Shown: positions 44,538 to 53,821 of the stretch, in pieces
How the letters are laid out: every line of letters begins with the position of its first letter
Numbering within the stretch: the first letter of the stretch is position 1
Source of the DNA: FEN-1350 sp964386005
GTDB lineage: Bacteria > Planctomycetota > Phycisphaerae > Sedimentisphaerales > Anaerohalosphaeraceae
Direction of reading: 5' to 3'
Assembly: GCA_964386005.1 (NCBI GenBank)
Contig: CAYLSB010000001.1
Coordinates: 1 to 64,000 of the forward strand
DNA: 64,000 nt
Notes under the pieces: model-generated
Seen by the model: the letters and a program-made list of their open reading frames with translations, nothing else
The model's database searches: none
What the model was told of the DNA's origin: nothing
Program-made: the position numbers and the translations under genes

Positions 44538-44559
44538 AAAAGGTGTCAGGAACCTTTTT
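44537..44559. repeat. Hairpin AAAAAGGT-N7-ACCTTTTT at the cimA stop
   Basis: A perfect 8-bp inverted repeat begins on the last base of the stop codon. Its right arm is T-rich, so it can act as a terminator. The internal GGTGTCAGGAACCTTTTTC also matches a short sequence I recall as widely repeated near REP-associated tyrosine transposases, but no transposase is present here. Confidence 0.6.
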
Positions 44560-44594
44560 CGATCCGGTCCAAGACCTTCCCCACGGAGGAACTC

Positions 44595-46724
44595 ATGACA
44601 AAACGAAAACTCTGGATCGTCGTCGGGTGTTTCGCATTGTGCGGACGGCTCGATGCCCAACAAGTGCCATCGTCCTTTCGCGACTGTAAGACCCTCTTCC
44701 AGACCAACACGGGTTACGATCCGCGCCTGGCGATCGCGGTCGATGGCGTCATCGTCCATCGTCACGCCGCCCCTTTCGCCGCGGAACTGGACTCCTGGCA
44801 CAAGAAGAATTTCAATGTCGGGCGGATGTTTTTCGCCGACTCCGACGCGGGCAATGCCTATTGGACGGGAAAGTGGGACGGCGTCGAATATCCGCAGGAT
44901 GTCGAGCGCGATCAGTCCGGCAACATCGTGCTGTGCGCCGGCGTCCGTCCCTACATGCTTCCCACTGACGGCTGGATTCGCTACCTCGAACAGATGACCA
45001 CACAATCGCTCGCCGCCGGTGCCCGGGCCATCCTGCCCGAAGAGCCGCTGGCCCATGTCTTCACCGGCTACGAAGACAGTTTCAAATCAATTTGGCAAAA
45101 CCGATATCGTCGTCCCTGGCAGGGTCAGCACGAATCCGCCGAAGCGAGATTCCTTACTTCCCAATTGAAAAATGAACGGTACATCCAGCTCGAAAAACGC
45201 TTGCTTGAGGTTACAAAGAAAAATCCCGGTCCGAATGGTCAGCCCGCCGCCTTCATCCTGCCGATCCATTCGATCTACAGCAACATCGCCGCACAGCTCG
45301 TCGCTCCGCTGGGTACTTCGGTCGGTCTTCCCGGCATCGACGGCTACATCGGCCAGATCTGGACGGGGCCTGTGAATTGGGCCCTCGGCCATTACGACTC
45401 CCCGAGTAAGTCATTTTTCTCAAGCGCCTTTGTCCTCTATGACTATTTCACGCAACTGGCCGTCGGCAGCGAGCGGAAGATGTGGCTCTTGATCGATCCA
45501 GTCGAAGACAATCCCGACCACACCTGGGCCGAGTTCGAACAATGGTATCAGCACGGCGTCGTCGCCATGCTGATGATGAAGGATACGGACCGCTACGAGA
45601 TCATGCCCTGGCCGGATCGCATCTTCCTGCCTGGCTACGGCACCGGCGGTAAAACCCCAGCCCCAGAAGATTACCGTATCGTGATCCTGGCGGTCACACA
45701 GGCGCTGCAGGAAGTGCCCCTGGGCGGCCGATGGGAATCTGCCGACAATGCCACGATAGGCGATGGTATCGGCGTCGCTATGGCCGATACGCTGATGTGG
45801 CAGCGGCATCCGGGTCCGTGGCTTCAGGGCGCCTACGGTATGCTCCTGCCGCTGGTCGAACGCGGAATCCCCGTCTCGTCGGTTGTCCTGGAACGAGCCA
45901 AAGAGACCGAGTACCTCAAGCGGTTCAAGGTGATCGTGCTGTGCTATGAGGATTTCAAACCGACTGAGCCATGGATGAATGAAGCTGTAGTCGCCTGGGT
46001 CAGGTCCGGCGGCTCATTGATTATTCTCGGCAAAGACGGCGACGATCTGGACCGCTGCGAAAATTTCTGGTGGCACAAACAGGGCTTCGCCTCGCCGTTG
46101 GCGCATCTGCTGTCCTTACTGGGAAATTCAAAAGACTCGTCATGGAAAATGGATAGCGGTTATGTGATCCAAAATCAAGTCTCACCGCGAACGTTTGGCA
46201 ATCCCGCTGCGGCGGATAAAGACTATCTGCCTCTTGTCGATGCGGCATGGAAACAATCAACCGGAAATTCGCTTTCTCAATCCGGCCATCTTGTGATGCG
46301 TCGCGGACCGTTTGTCATCGCCCGCGCTGAGACCCAATCCGTAAAGCTCTCCGGGAAATTGCTGGATATCTTCGATCCCGAGCTGGGCATCGTCAACGGC
46401 CCCGAACTTTCCGCCGGCCAAAGCGCTCTCTTTCGCGATGTGTCCGCCGACCTCGCCTCCGGATCGCCCAAAGTCCTCCACGCGACGCATCGACTGATGA
46501 ACCAATCGATAGAGAACGGCACGTTGCGTTTTTCCGTCCGCGGCCCCGCCGAAACCCCCGCCGTAGCTCGAATCGTCTGGCCCAAAGACAAACCGTTGGA
46601 GATTACTGCGACGGATCCCGAAGGCAAACCTGTAATCGTTTCGTCGGATCGCGATGACATGACCACTTTGATTCGATTCGCCAATCATCCGCAAGGCGTG
46701 ACCGTGTCGTGTTGCACAAAATAA
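44595..46724 (+). CDS. Secreted protein of unknown function, glycoside-hydrolase-like context
   Basis: The 709-residue product has a signal peptide (MTKRKLWIVVGCFALCGRLDA-Q) and a good GGAGGA ribosome-binding site. The N-terminal half looks like an alpha/beta barrel (NFNVGRMFFADSDAG, LPEEPLAHVFTGYE, MWLLIDPVEDNP). A region around residues 430-490 (VIVLCYEDFKPTEPW, VAWVRSGGSLIILGKDGDD) resembles the trimerisation/GATase-like domain that follows the barrel in GH42-type hydrolases. I see no certain catalytic pair. A secreted glycosidase-related protein is the best guess, with low certainty on the substrate. Confidence 0.6.
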   Translation: MTKRKLWIVVGCFALCGRLDAQQVPSSFRDCKTLFQTNTGYDPRLAIAVDGVIVHRHAAPFAAELDSWHKKNFNVGRMFFADSDAGNAYWTGKWDGVEYPQDVERDQSGNIVLCAGVRPYMLPTDGWIRYLEQMTTQSLAAGARAILPEEPLAHVFTGYEDSFKSIWQNRYRRPWQGQHESAEARFLTSQLKNERYIQLEKRLLEVTKKNPGPNGQPAAFILPIHSIYSNIAAQLVAPLGTSVGLPGIDGYIGQIWTGPVNWALGHYDSPSKSFFSSAFVLYDYFTQLAVGSERKMWLLIDPVEDNPDHTWAEFEQWYQHGVVAMLMMKDTDRYEIMPWPDRIFLPGYGTGGKTPAPEDYRIVILAVTQALQEVPLGGRWESADNATIGDGIGVAMADTLMWQRHPGPWLQGAYGMLLPLVERGIPVSSVVLERAKETEYLKRFKVIVLCYEDFKPTEPWMNEAVVAWVRSGGSLIILGKDGDDLDRCENFWWHKQGFASPLAHLLSLLGNSKDSSWKMDSGYVIQNQVSPRTFGNPAAADKDYLPLVDAAWKQSTGNSLSQSGHLVMRRGPFVIARAETQSVKLSGKLLDIFDPELGIVNGPELSAGQSALFRDVSADLASGSPKVLHATHRLMNQSIENGTLRFSVRGPAETPAVARIVWPKDKPLEITATDPEGKPVIVSSDRDDMTTLIRFANHPQGVTVSCCTK

Positions 46725-46730
46725 CTGGAG

Positions 46731-46750
46731 GGCCCCGCTTCGTCGGGGCC
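46731..46750 (+). terminator. Terminator-like hairpin after the secreted protein gene
   Basis: GGCCCCG-CTTCGT-CGGGGCC is a 7-bp G+C stem starting six bases after the stop codon. It lacks a U tract, so the call is tentative. Confidence 0.45.
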
Positions 46751-46757
46751 GCTTGTC

Positions 46758-46777
46758 ATTCCCGCGAAAGCGGGAAT
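46758..46777. repeat. Palindromic repeat ATTCCCGC-GAAA-GCGGGAAT
   Basis: A perfect 8-bp stem closes a GAAA tetraloop. GTCATTCCCGCGAAAGCGGG followed by AATCCAG is a very common dispersed palindromic element in many bacterial genomes. It sits in the gap between two convergent genes, eight bases after another hairpin. Confidence 0.8.
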
Positions 46778-46828
46778 CCAGAGCCATAGGATGGGTTGCC
46801 ATTGGTTAGCCAATTGTATATGAGTGCC

Positions 46829-46878
46829 CATAAAGGGGTCTTACCCTTTAATGGGTTTGAGGGTCTGCCCCCTTTATG
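46829..46878. repeat. Nested inverted repeat between convergent genes
   Basis: CATAAAGGGG at 46829-46838 pairs perfectly with CCCCTTTATG at 46869-46878, enclosing 30 bases that contain further complementary ACCC/GGGT pieces. It lies 56 bases before the arfB stop and could be a bidirectional terminator or a small repeat unit. Confidence 0.6.
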
Positions 46879-46933
46879 GTTCGAGTTGTATCGCAGGCAC
46901 CGAGCGATAGCGAGGTGGATGTTACTGTGCATC

Positions 46934-47365
46934 TCAATCCTCGTCCATCTTCATTCGCCGACTCTGCTTGATCTTGCTTTGTTGCCGTTTATTCTCCAGA
47001 CGCCGCTGTATGACTCCGTAGGGAACTCTGGTCTTCTTGCGCGGCTTGGGCGGCGTCAGCGCCTCACGCAGCAACTCCACCAACCGCTCAACGGCCGCCT
47101 TGCGATTGGCCAATTGCGTGCGATGCTCCTGGCAGATGACTTGAATCCGTCCAAAGCGGTCCATTCGCCGCCCCAGCATCCGACGAATCCGGTCCTTGTG
47201 AAACTCGCTCAGCGCCGCGCAATTTTCGAAATCAAATGATACTGTCGCGCGCGTGTTGACCTTGTTGACATTCTGCCCGCCCGGCGCACTGCTCCGCGAA
47301 AACGCCACCGTCAAGTCATCATCTCGAATGACAATCCCATCCCGGATATGTAATTCTTCTGCCAT
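46934..47365 (-). CDS. arfB: Alternative ribosome-rescue factor, peptidyl-tRNA hydrolase ArfB
   Basis: The 143-residue product has one release-factor catalytic domain with Gly29-Gly30-Gln31 (SAPGGQNVNKVNT). It ends in a basic tail (KPRKKTRVPYGVIQRR to IKQSRRMKMDED) that in ArfB/YaeJ enters the empty mRNA channel. It releases peptides from stalled ribosomes. It lacks the codon-recognition domains of RF1/RF2, and its length is the usual one. It lies four bases downstream of the large secreted hydrolase gene on the same strand. Confidence 0.95.
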   Translation of the reverse strand: MAEELHIRDGIVIRDDDLTVAFSRSSAPGGQNVNKVNTRATVSFDFENCAALSEFHKDRIRRMLGRRMDRFGRIQVICQEHRTQLANRKAAVERLVELLREALTPPKPRKKTRVPYGVIQRRLENKRQQSKIKQSRRMKMDED

Positions 47366-47369
47366 TACA

Positions 47370-50300
47370 CTACTTCGCCTTCACGACCACCGTCTGATTC
47401 AGCCTCGGCGCGGTCGCTGGAAAATACAAGTGCTTGCCGTCATCGGTCGCGGCGTCGATGTAATATTCCAGATCGGCCCCGATCATCTCAGCGGGTAGAG
47501 TGACCTGATAAACGCCGCGCGCGACATGCGTCAGGGTTCTCTTTGTGTATTCGCCCTTGCCCATCGACCGCGTTAAGATTGCGACCTCCGACGGCTTTGC
47601 GCCCTGAACAATCGCTCGGATCTTCAGCGACTCACCGGTATTGATCATCGACCGAACGGTCGGCACAAACATCCGCGGCTCGCCGGTATAACCGGCGGCA
47701 GGTTTGGCATCGGCAGGCAGCGGTTCGCCGAGGATTTTCTCAAGTTCCTCACCCGGCTTTATCAACAACATCGGCATCACATGCTGTTGCCAGTTGCTCA
47801 CATTTCCCAGCCCGCCCTGCGTTGTCACCGCCTGCAAAAGCCAGTGATGCACATCCGTCACATCGGCGATAAGTTGCCTGCGCAGCGGCATCGCCAACTC
47901 CATGGCGGCTTTCTTCTTTGCGGCGTCATTGGCGGCCGCTTTGGTCTTCTCGAACGCAGCGTTGTACTGCGCCCAGGTGCAGTTGACCCTGGCTATTGCA
48001 CGGAGATAGCGGAACTGGTTGAGCCAGTAATTGAAGCGTTCCAGATTTCCTTCGCCGCGAACCTTCGGCGCGATCGCCGCCATTTCATCGACGAACGTGT
48101 ATTCCCTGCGAACCTCCTCCCACGGCCGTCCGTCCGGTAAGATCCCCCCGGGACCATTGACCCACGTCGAGGGCCGCGGCAGACAACTGCGATAGGGTTT
48201 CGAATCCGGAGTGTAACCGCCGTCAAGCCGCACAAATATCGCCACAATCTCCGGCGCCGCCTCCGGACCAAATTCGGACCTGGCCCAGTCGGCGTAAAAA
48301 TCATCGACCGGCAGATCGCGAGGCCTTGTATCCGATGCAACCATCGACTGCATGTCCGCTTCGTAATCCTGCCATGCCGGGCCGCCGCAGTTGATTTTAC
48401 GAATATAGGGTTTGCCCTCGGCCGAAACCTCACCTTCGATCACAATCCCCACAATCGACGGATACTCGATCTGCTTAATAAACTCGATCTTCAGCATCCC
48501 ATCCACGACGGAAATACCCGCAAAGATGCGATCCATCGCTTTGTCCTTGCCGACTATCGCGAAGATATCCAGCGTGTCGATCACCGTCTTGTCCTGTAAC
48601 TTTACGCCGAAGACCCGCTTGTCCTTTTCCGCATAATGCGGCTCGCAGAATTTCAGCGTCACGGTATATCGGCCGTTGGGAACCTTCATCTTGTAGGCCT
48701 CGACATCGTATCGAACCGTCTGGTAGATCGTCGGCTCAGGCGTATCGGCAATGGTGTTGTTGGGAAACTGCGCGACATTGCCTCCAACGCTGCCCTCGGC
48801 GGGCAGAGTCGGTTCGGGTTTTCCGGTCTTGCCGGGCGCCGGATTCCAGTCGGATTGATCCCACGCCGCATGCGCCAGCGCCGAGACATTCGGCCCGAGG
48901 ATTCGCGTCCGCCAGTGAATCCCCATCAGCCCCGTGCAGCCGTACGCCAGCGCATCGGCCGCGTCGCGACGCATTCGCCCCGCCCAAAGCTGCGGCGCAA
49001 TCAGCGCCGGATCGTCTTCCATCCACGGTATCGCCCAGATCGGCCGGCCTTTGATCTTCTCGAAGCCCGGCTCGACGAACGAAAACCCGACATTGCGGTT
49101 AATACAGCTCAATGGCATCGACTTTGGCAAAAAGTTGTCAAACATCGCCCGATCCGTCGGCGGACCCAACACCCATCCGCACGTCGCCAGAGTAAACGGC
49201 GCCTTGACCTTATCGGCCGCCTCGATAGCCGCCTTCAAATCCGCGATCGTCGCATCGACCTGCTCCTGTTTTGTCCCCTCCCAGGTCCAGCCCTCCGGCG
49301 TCCAGAACCAGTAATAATCCAGCGGATGGACTTTCGCGATCCGCGCGAACATCCCCTCGTACATCTCCTGCACCACCGCGGGATCGGCGGGATTTTTCCC
49401 CGCGGCTTTGAGCCGTTCCCTGACCGGCGTGGGGATTGTCAGCGGGGTCTCCGTACCGATGCAGGTCTGGATTCCAAGATTTTTTGCATAGACAAAGACA
49501 TCATTGAGAAGCGCCCCCATATCGTTAAAGAGCTTATTCTGCGTTGCCGCCGTCGCCGTCGTCCAGGGATTGACCCCGGCCATGTAGTTGGCGCCGTAGT
49601 CATCCGCCTCAAAGATTTCGCTCGCCCCATTGGTGTAAGCCCCGGTGTTGGTTTTTTCGCAGCCCCAGGCGCCGGTGATGTTGTTGGTGGTAAAGTGCCG
49701 CGACGGATACGATGCCTTCACGGTTCCGTCGGGGTTGATATCCTCCTTCGGGCCGATCCACACCAGCGGTTCCGGTCCCACGCCGCCTTCCGGGTACGTG
49801 TGCAGGCCGAAGAAATTCATCCGCAGCTTGGGCAGTTGCGCGAAGATCGCCTTGTAGTCGTCGACGTTCCACCAGTCCGGTCCTTCCGGAAAATCATGAA
49901 ACGGCTGAATCCCGCGATGTTCAAACAACGGCCGGCCGGTGATCTCAATATCCGGCAGCTCCAGCGCGATCCGCTCATCCGGCACGACATCCCCGTGCAG
50001 ATAAAACCGCACGCCGAGCTGCTCGGCAAAGTGATACGTGCCATACAGCGTACTGATATCATCACCGCCGAGGATGACTAAAACCTTGCGCCAGTTTCGC
50101 CACGCCAACTTGATGCGGTATTCCTTCGGTCCCGGGCCATTGCCGGTCGATAACAAACTGCGATCCAGCGGCGGATCGAACGCCGGCGCATCCTTTGTCG
50201 CCACAGCGATCACGGCTCCTTTGGCGGGAATCGATTCGACGATATCCAGCAACTCCCCCGTCCGCAGATACACATACCGCCGTACTTCCTGCGCCGCAAA

Positions 50301-50456
50301 TGTCTCCATCGGCGATTTTCCCGGGCAGACAATCACCGTTGGCGGCTTGGCCGGACTCGATTCCTCGACGACTGCACAACCCATCAAAATAAGTACCAAC
50401 ATCCCTGCGACAAATCCGCACGCCCTTGCCCTCCAGAATCCCATTATTATCTTCAT
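47370..50456 (-). CDS. Large lipoprotein glycoside-hydrolase-like protein with malectin-type domain
   Basis: The ATG at 50456 with GGAGG upstream gives 1028 residues with a lipobox (LILMGC). The N-terminal domain (VIVCPGKSPMETFAAQEVRRYVY, LGGDDISTLYGTYHFAEQLGVRFYLHGDVVP) matches the accessory domain that precedes barrels in alpha-glucuronidase (GH67/115)- and GH20-like enzymes. The barrel follows (HRGIQPFHDFPEGPDWW, RMNFFGLHTYPEG, YYWFWTPEGWTWEG). A malectin-like carbohydrate-binding domain lies about 600-700 (VPNGRYTVTLKFCEP, DIFAIVGKDKAMDR). The C-terminal part has a beta-sandwich. The exact family is not certain. Probably acts on acidic polysaccharide at the cell surface. Confidence 0.7.
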   Translation of the reverse strand: MKIIMGFWRARACGFVAGMLVLILMGCAVVEESSPAKPPTVIVCPGKSPMETFAAQEVRRYVYLRTGELLDIVESIPAKGAVIAVATKDAPAFDPPLDRSLLSTGNGPGPKEYRIKLAWRNWRKVLVILGGDDISTLYGTYHFAEQLGVRFYLHGDVVPDERIALELPDIEITGRPLFEHRGIQPFHDFPEGPDWWNVDDYKAIFAQLPKLRMNFFGLHTYPEGGVGPEPLVWIGPKEDINPDGTVKASYPSRHFTTNNITGAWGCEKTNTGAYTNGASEIFEADDYGANYMAGVNPWTTATAATQNKLFNDMGALLNDVFVYAKNLGIQTCIGTETPLTIPTPVRERLKAAGKNPADPAVVQEMYEGMFARIAKVHPLDYYWFWTPEGWTWEGTKQEQVDATIADLKAAIEAADKVKAPFTLATCGWVLGPPTDRAMFDNFLPKSMPLSCINRNVGFSFVEPGFEKIKGRPIWAIPWMEDDPALIAPQLWAGRMRRDAADALAYGCTGLMGIHWRTRILGPNVSALAHAAWDQSDWNPAPGKTGKPEPTLPAEGSVGGNVAQFPNNTIADTPEPTIYQTVRYDVEAYKMKVPNGRYTVTLKFCEPHYAEKDKRVFGVKLQDKTVIDTLDIFAIVGKDKAMDRIFAGISVVDGMLKIEFIKQIEYPSIVGIVIEGEVSAEGKPYIRKINCGGPAWQDYEADMQSMVASDTRPRDLPVDDFYADWARSEFGPEAAPEIVAIFVRLDGGYTPDSKPYRSCLPRPSTWVNGPGGILPDGRPWEEVRREYTFVDEMAAIAPKVRGEGNLERFNYWLNQFRYLRAIARVNCTWAQYNAAFEKTKAAANDAAKKKAAMELAMPLRRQLIADVTDVHHWLLQAVTTQGGLGNVSNWQQHVMPMLLIKPGEELEKILGEPLPADAKPAAGYTGEPRMFVPTVRSMINTGESLKIRAIVQGAKPSEVAILTRSMGKGEYTKRTLTHVARGVYQVTLPAEMIGADLEYYIDAATDDGKHLYFPATAPRLNQTVVVKAK

Positions 50457-50715
50457 TGTAATTCCTCCAATGGATGGCTTTACTCTTTTCGATTCTCGTG
50501 GCAATTGTCAATTTTTTCTATCGATATGAGTTCGATACAGGTTCATACCTAATTTCACTCTATTTTCATTAAAACCTTCAGAATTAAACCAAAATAGCCC
50601 CAATATCATACAGCGACTGTCCCGAATTATCTTGATCTTTTCTTCCGTTTATTGTAAAATTCCCGATAGTCTATATAGTAGATAATCGAAAGCGCGATTG
50701 AATAAGGAGTGGGTG

Positions 50716-52014
50716 ATGAAAACTTGGGTATTCATTTCACTGTGTGTCTGTCTATGTATCCATTCGGTTCATGCGGTCAATGGAAATATTGCCGGCCAAG
50801 GCACTCAGGATGATCCCTATCAGATTGCCGATGCGGCCGATATGCAGAAATTCGCCGATGAAACCTATGGAAACACCTATTGGACGGCCGGAGTGTACAC
50901 ACGGCTGGTTGCCGATATCGACCTCGATGGCGTCTCGATTCCTCCCATCGGCCCTCCTCCGATCAATTATTTTGGCCATTTTGACGGCGGCGGACATGTC
51001 ATCGCCAATGCTCATGTTCAATCATTGAGTTGGAATACGGTTGGTCTGTTCATGAATGTATGGACCACTGCTTCGATTCGAAACCTGGGGTTGGAAAATG
51101 TAACGATTCATGGTCAAAAGACCTACGCCGGCGGCCTGGCCGGTTACAATGGGGGAATCATCGCTCACTGCCATATCTCCGGCAGCGTAGAGGGCTACTA
51201 CCAAATAGGGGGCATGGTCGGACGGAACGACAAAAAAGGGCGGATCATCAACTGTTCCTCGGCCGCCGATGTCGAAGGGTACGCCGCCGATAATATTTGT
51301 ACCGTCGGGGGACTGGTCGGAATGAACGACGGGAGTATTGTGGCCTGTCGTGCCACAGGCAATGTTCATTGCGTTTCCGAACAATTGAATAACGGGGCTG
51401 GTATCGCCGGGTCTCTTGTCGGCGACAATGATGGATCGATTGAGAATTGTTACGCCACGGGGAACGCTTTTGCCCAATCTACCGGATCCGTGTGCCATGC
51501 CGGCGGCCTGGTCGGGTATAACGGCGGACTTGTGGCCAATTGCTATTCCACAGGAGCCGCTTTATCTGAAGGAGCGCGCAACAACTTTGCCGGAGGACTG
51601 TGCGGCAACCATATTGCGACAATCCGCAATTCATTTTGCTTGATCGATCCTCCATGCGGGCGTGTCGCCTGGCCGGGTTTTGTGCAGAACGTGTCTTGTG
51701 TCAACAGCGTACAAATGCAGGCCAAGTCCCTGTTTACAAATGTCGGATGGGATTTTGTCGACGATGATGGTGGCGAGGACAATTGGCGAATGTGCGTCGA
51801 CGGCATTTCGCCGCCGCGCTTGTGGTGGGAATTTCCCATAAGCGATGTTGCCTGTCCCGACGGCATCGCGGTCGATGATATTCGTGCCCTGGCGGCGCAT
51901 TGGCTCACGGCAGATTCCGATCCGGCCTATTATGACAATGCGGATCTAAACGCCGACGGCTATATCAACCTTGTGGATTTCAGCGTCCTGGCAAACCACT
52001 GGATGGAACAGTAA
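50716..52014 (+). CDS. Secreted GLUG-repeat protein with C-terminal dockerin-like domain
   Basis: The ATG at 50716 (AAGGAG upstream) gives 432 residues with a signal peptide (ending SVHA-VN). After NIAGQGTQDDPYQIADAADMQ come at least four GLUG-type repeats (GGLAGYNGG, GGLVGMNDGSIVACRATG, GSLVGDNDGSIENCYATG, GGLVGYNGGLVANCYSTG), expected to form a right-handed beta-helix. The C terminus has a dockerin-like pair (AVDDIRALAAHWLT, DLNADGYINLVDFSVLANHW). Such proteins are adhesin- or carbohydrate-associated surface proteins in Phycisphaerae. No catalytic site is visible. Confidence 0.87.
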   Translation: MKTWVFISLCVCLCIHSVHAVNGNIAGQGTQDDPYQIADAADMQKFADETYGNTYWTAGVYTRLVADIDLDGVSIPPIGPPPINYFGHFDGGGHVIANAHVQSLSWNTVGLFMNVWTTASIRNLGLENVTIHGQKTYAGGLAGYNGGIIAHCHISGSVEGYYQIGGMVGRNDKKGRIINCSSAADVEGYAADNICTVGGLVGMNDGSIVACRATGNVHCVSEQLNNGAGIAGSLVGDNDGSIENCYATGNAFAQSTGSVCHAGGLVGYNGGLVANCYSTGAALSEGARNNFAGGLCGNHIATIRNSFCLIDPPCGRVAWPGFVQNVSCVNSVQMQAKSLFTNVGWDFVDDDGGEDNWRMCVDGISPPRLWWEFPISDVACPDGIAVDDIRALAAHWLTADSDPAYYDNADLNADGYINLVDFSVLANHWMEQ

Positions 52015-52376
52015 TCCCAGAAAGATTTCGACTGGATGATGCGAAAAAATCCTGCGTATTGGCACAATTGACTTTTTCGGCCCTCCGGAGGTCTGAATTA
52101 CAAGGGGGTGGCAATTTGCCACCATTCTTTGGAAAGCTCCGGATCCCGCCGGCGCATGTCTTTTGATAGTCCCATCGGGTTGAATGGAATCTATTAAGAC
52201 GATTACATCGTCAATAATTGCATATCACCACTCGTTGTTATGCGGGGTTTTACGAATCTGCCTGCCCTTGAACACCGAGATCTTTGTCGATTCCACGCAT
52301 TGCCTCTTATCGTTAGGTTGATATTGTGTGATGTTTCAAGGATCAGATCCAAATTTCCATGTAAAATTCATGTATT
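52015..52376. other. Intergenic stretch with one strong hairpin
   Basis: The 362 bases between convergent genes carry no recognisable reading frame. GGTGGCAA-T-TTGCCACC at 52107-52123 is a perfect palindrome preceded by GGG and followed by ATTCTTT. It could be the terminator of the GLUG/dockerin gene. Nothing else was seen. Confidence 0.45.
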
Positions 52377-52673
52377 TCACCGTCGGAGTCCATTCACATA
52401 GAAAATCAACCACAAAACAAGAAATATACCCGCAACAAGACCCAATAGGATCGCCAATATGCTTCCGAAGATAAGATATGCATAACTTTCGCCCAGATGG
52501 GATCTTCCCATATACAGCCCAAAGATTCCCAATGGATACAATCCCGCAAGCAGGCCCATGATCCGAGACAATCGTTTTGACCGCTTTGACTGTCCGGGAA
52601 TAATCATCAATACAATCCCGCTCAAAATCCCGGCGATCATGTACGGCATGTGATCTCTGAATAGTTGATTCAA
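52377..52673 (-). CDS. Small three-helix membrane protein of unknown function
   Basis: The 98-residue product begins at a TTG at 52673 with AAAGGA eight bases upstream; ATG codons at 52649 and 52640 are alternatives. Three hydrophobic segments (YMIAGILSGIVLMIIPG, IMGLLAGLYPLGIFGLYMG, YLIFGSILAILLGLVAGIFLVLWLIFYV) are separated by a basic loop (SKRSKRLSR). No family is recognised. It is a single gene. Confidence 0.6.
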   Translation of the reverse strand: MNQLFRDHMPYMIAGILSGIVLMIIPGQSKRSKRLSRIMGLLAGLYPLGIFGLYMGRSHLGESYAYLIFGSILAILLGLVAGIFLVLWLIFYVNGLRR

Positions 52674-52807
52674 TGTATTTTCCTTTGAATACGTGCCCCG
52701 ATAAAACTAAACGTCAAAACATTCAAGAATCCCTTCCATCTTCTCATTTTTCGCCTCCAGTTTTCGCCAGGTGTTTTCGGCCAGTTACCTTGTCATGAAC
52801 GATCCCG

Positions 52808-53629
52808 TCACGATTTTCCCCGTTCCAGCCGTTTGATTTGCGGGGCCTCGGTCAACAGTCGCATTTGTTGAATGGCGATGTGATTCAATTTAACCAATCG
52901 TCGGCTTTGGGGCAGTCCCTCATTAATAAACAGTGCTTTGAGATTTTCCAGATTCGATAAACACACCAATTGCGACACATTGGCATAATCGCGGATATTG
53001 CCCTTTTCATGGGGATGGTTATCGCGCCATTGCTTGGCCGTCATTCCAAACAGGGCCATGTTCAGAATGTCCGCCTCGGAGGCATAGACCAGGTTGACCT
53101 GTTGTCGCGTCAGTTCCGGTGGGATCAGATTCTCCTGGATCGCATCGGTATGAATCCGGTAATTGATCTTGGCCAGGTTTCGTTTGATATCCCATCCAAG
53201 TTGCTTTTGCTCCATCTCCTTGAGCCGCTGAAATTCCTTGATCAGATACAGCTTGAACTCGACCGAAATCCACGCAGCAAACTCAAAGGCGATATCCTTA
53301 TGGGCAAATGTGCCGCCGTACCGACCCGCCTTGGAGATGATGCCGATCGCATGGGTTTTTTCAATCCATTGTTTGGCCGTCAGAATAAAGCTGTTCAATC
53401 CCGCCTGTTTTCTAAACCCATCGAATTCGATGGGTTTAAAATCGGGATTATTCAGGTGTTCCCACATGCCCAGAAATTCGATCGTGTTTCGATTTCGAAG
53501 CCAGTTTTGAATAATATAATCCGTTCGCTCAGGATCTTTGTGCCGTGCAATATCCGTCAGGCAGATATAATCCTGATCATTCAGCGTCGAGATCGTGATT
53601 TCATTTTCCAGTACCGTAATCTTGACCAT
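52808..53629 (-). CDS. KilA-N domain protein
   Basis: The 273-residue product has an N-terminal KilA-N (APSES-related) DNA-binding domain with YICLTDIARHKDPERTDYIIQNWLRNRNTIEFLG. The conserved second part is TAKQWIEKTHAIGIISKAGRYGGTFAHKDIAFEFAAWIS, continuing EFKLYLIKEFQRLK. A helical C-terminal region follows. KilA-N proteins occur in phages and, as here, as stand-alone bacterial accessory genes that move often. The function is unknown, with phage-related regulation and defence both suggested for relatives. No phage genes are adjacent. Confidence 0.88.
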   Translation of the reverse strand: MVKITVLENEITISTLNDQDYICLTDIARHKDPERTDYIIQNWLRNRNTIEFLGMWEHLNNPDFKPIEFDGFRKQAGLNSFILTAKQWIEKTHAIGIISKAGRYGGTFAHKDIAFEFAAWISVEFKLYLIKEFQRLKEMEQKQLGWDIKRNLAKINYRIHTDAIQENLIPPELTRQQVNLVYASEADILNMALFGMTAKQWRDNHPHEKGNIRDYANVSQLVCLSNLENLKALFINEGLPQSRRLVKLNHIAIQQMRLLTEAPQIKRLERGKS

Positions 53630-53821
53630 GGATTTCCTTCCTGCACTCTGATTGGTCCGTCGTCAGTTTCCGAATCATTTCATCCTTTATTATCTTCAAT
53701 CCTGAAGATTATGCAAATCCCGCCGATCATATTTCCTTTGTGTCTTTGCCCGTAGCGTAAGGCGCCTGTTTTTGAACTTGCTTGTCTTTGGTATTTGATA
53801 TGTTTAGGGTTTTGAATTTCA

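Noticed and set aside
42945..45056. 703-codon antisense frame across cimA and the next gene
   Set aside because: It spans two real genes and the intergenic hairpin and has no domain resemblance; it mirrors the codon usage of the sense genes.
48636..50081. 481-codon plus-strand frame inside the large hydrolase gene
   Set aside because: Arg- and Pro-rich shadow of a well-supported minus-strand lipoprotein gene; no start site or family.
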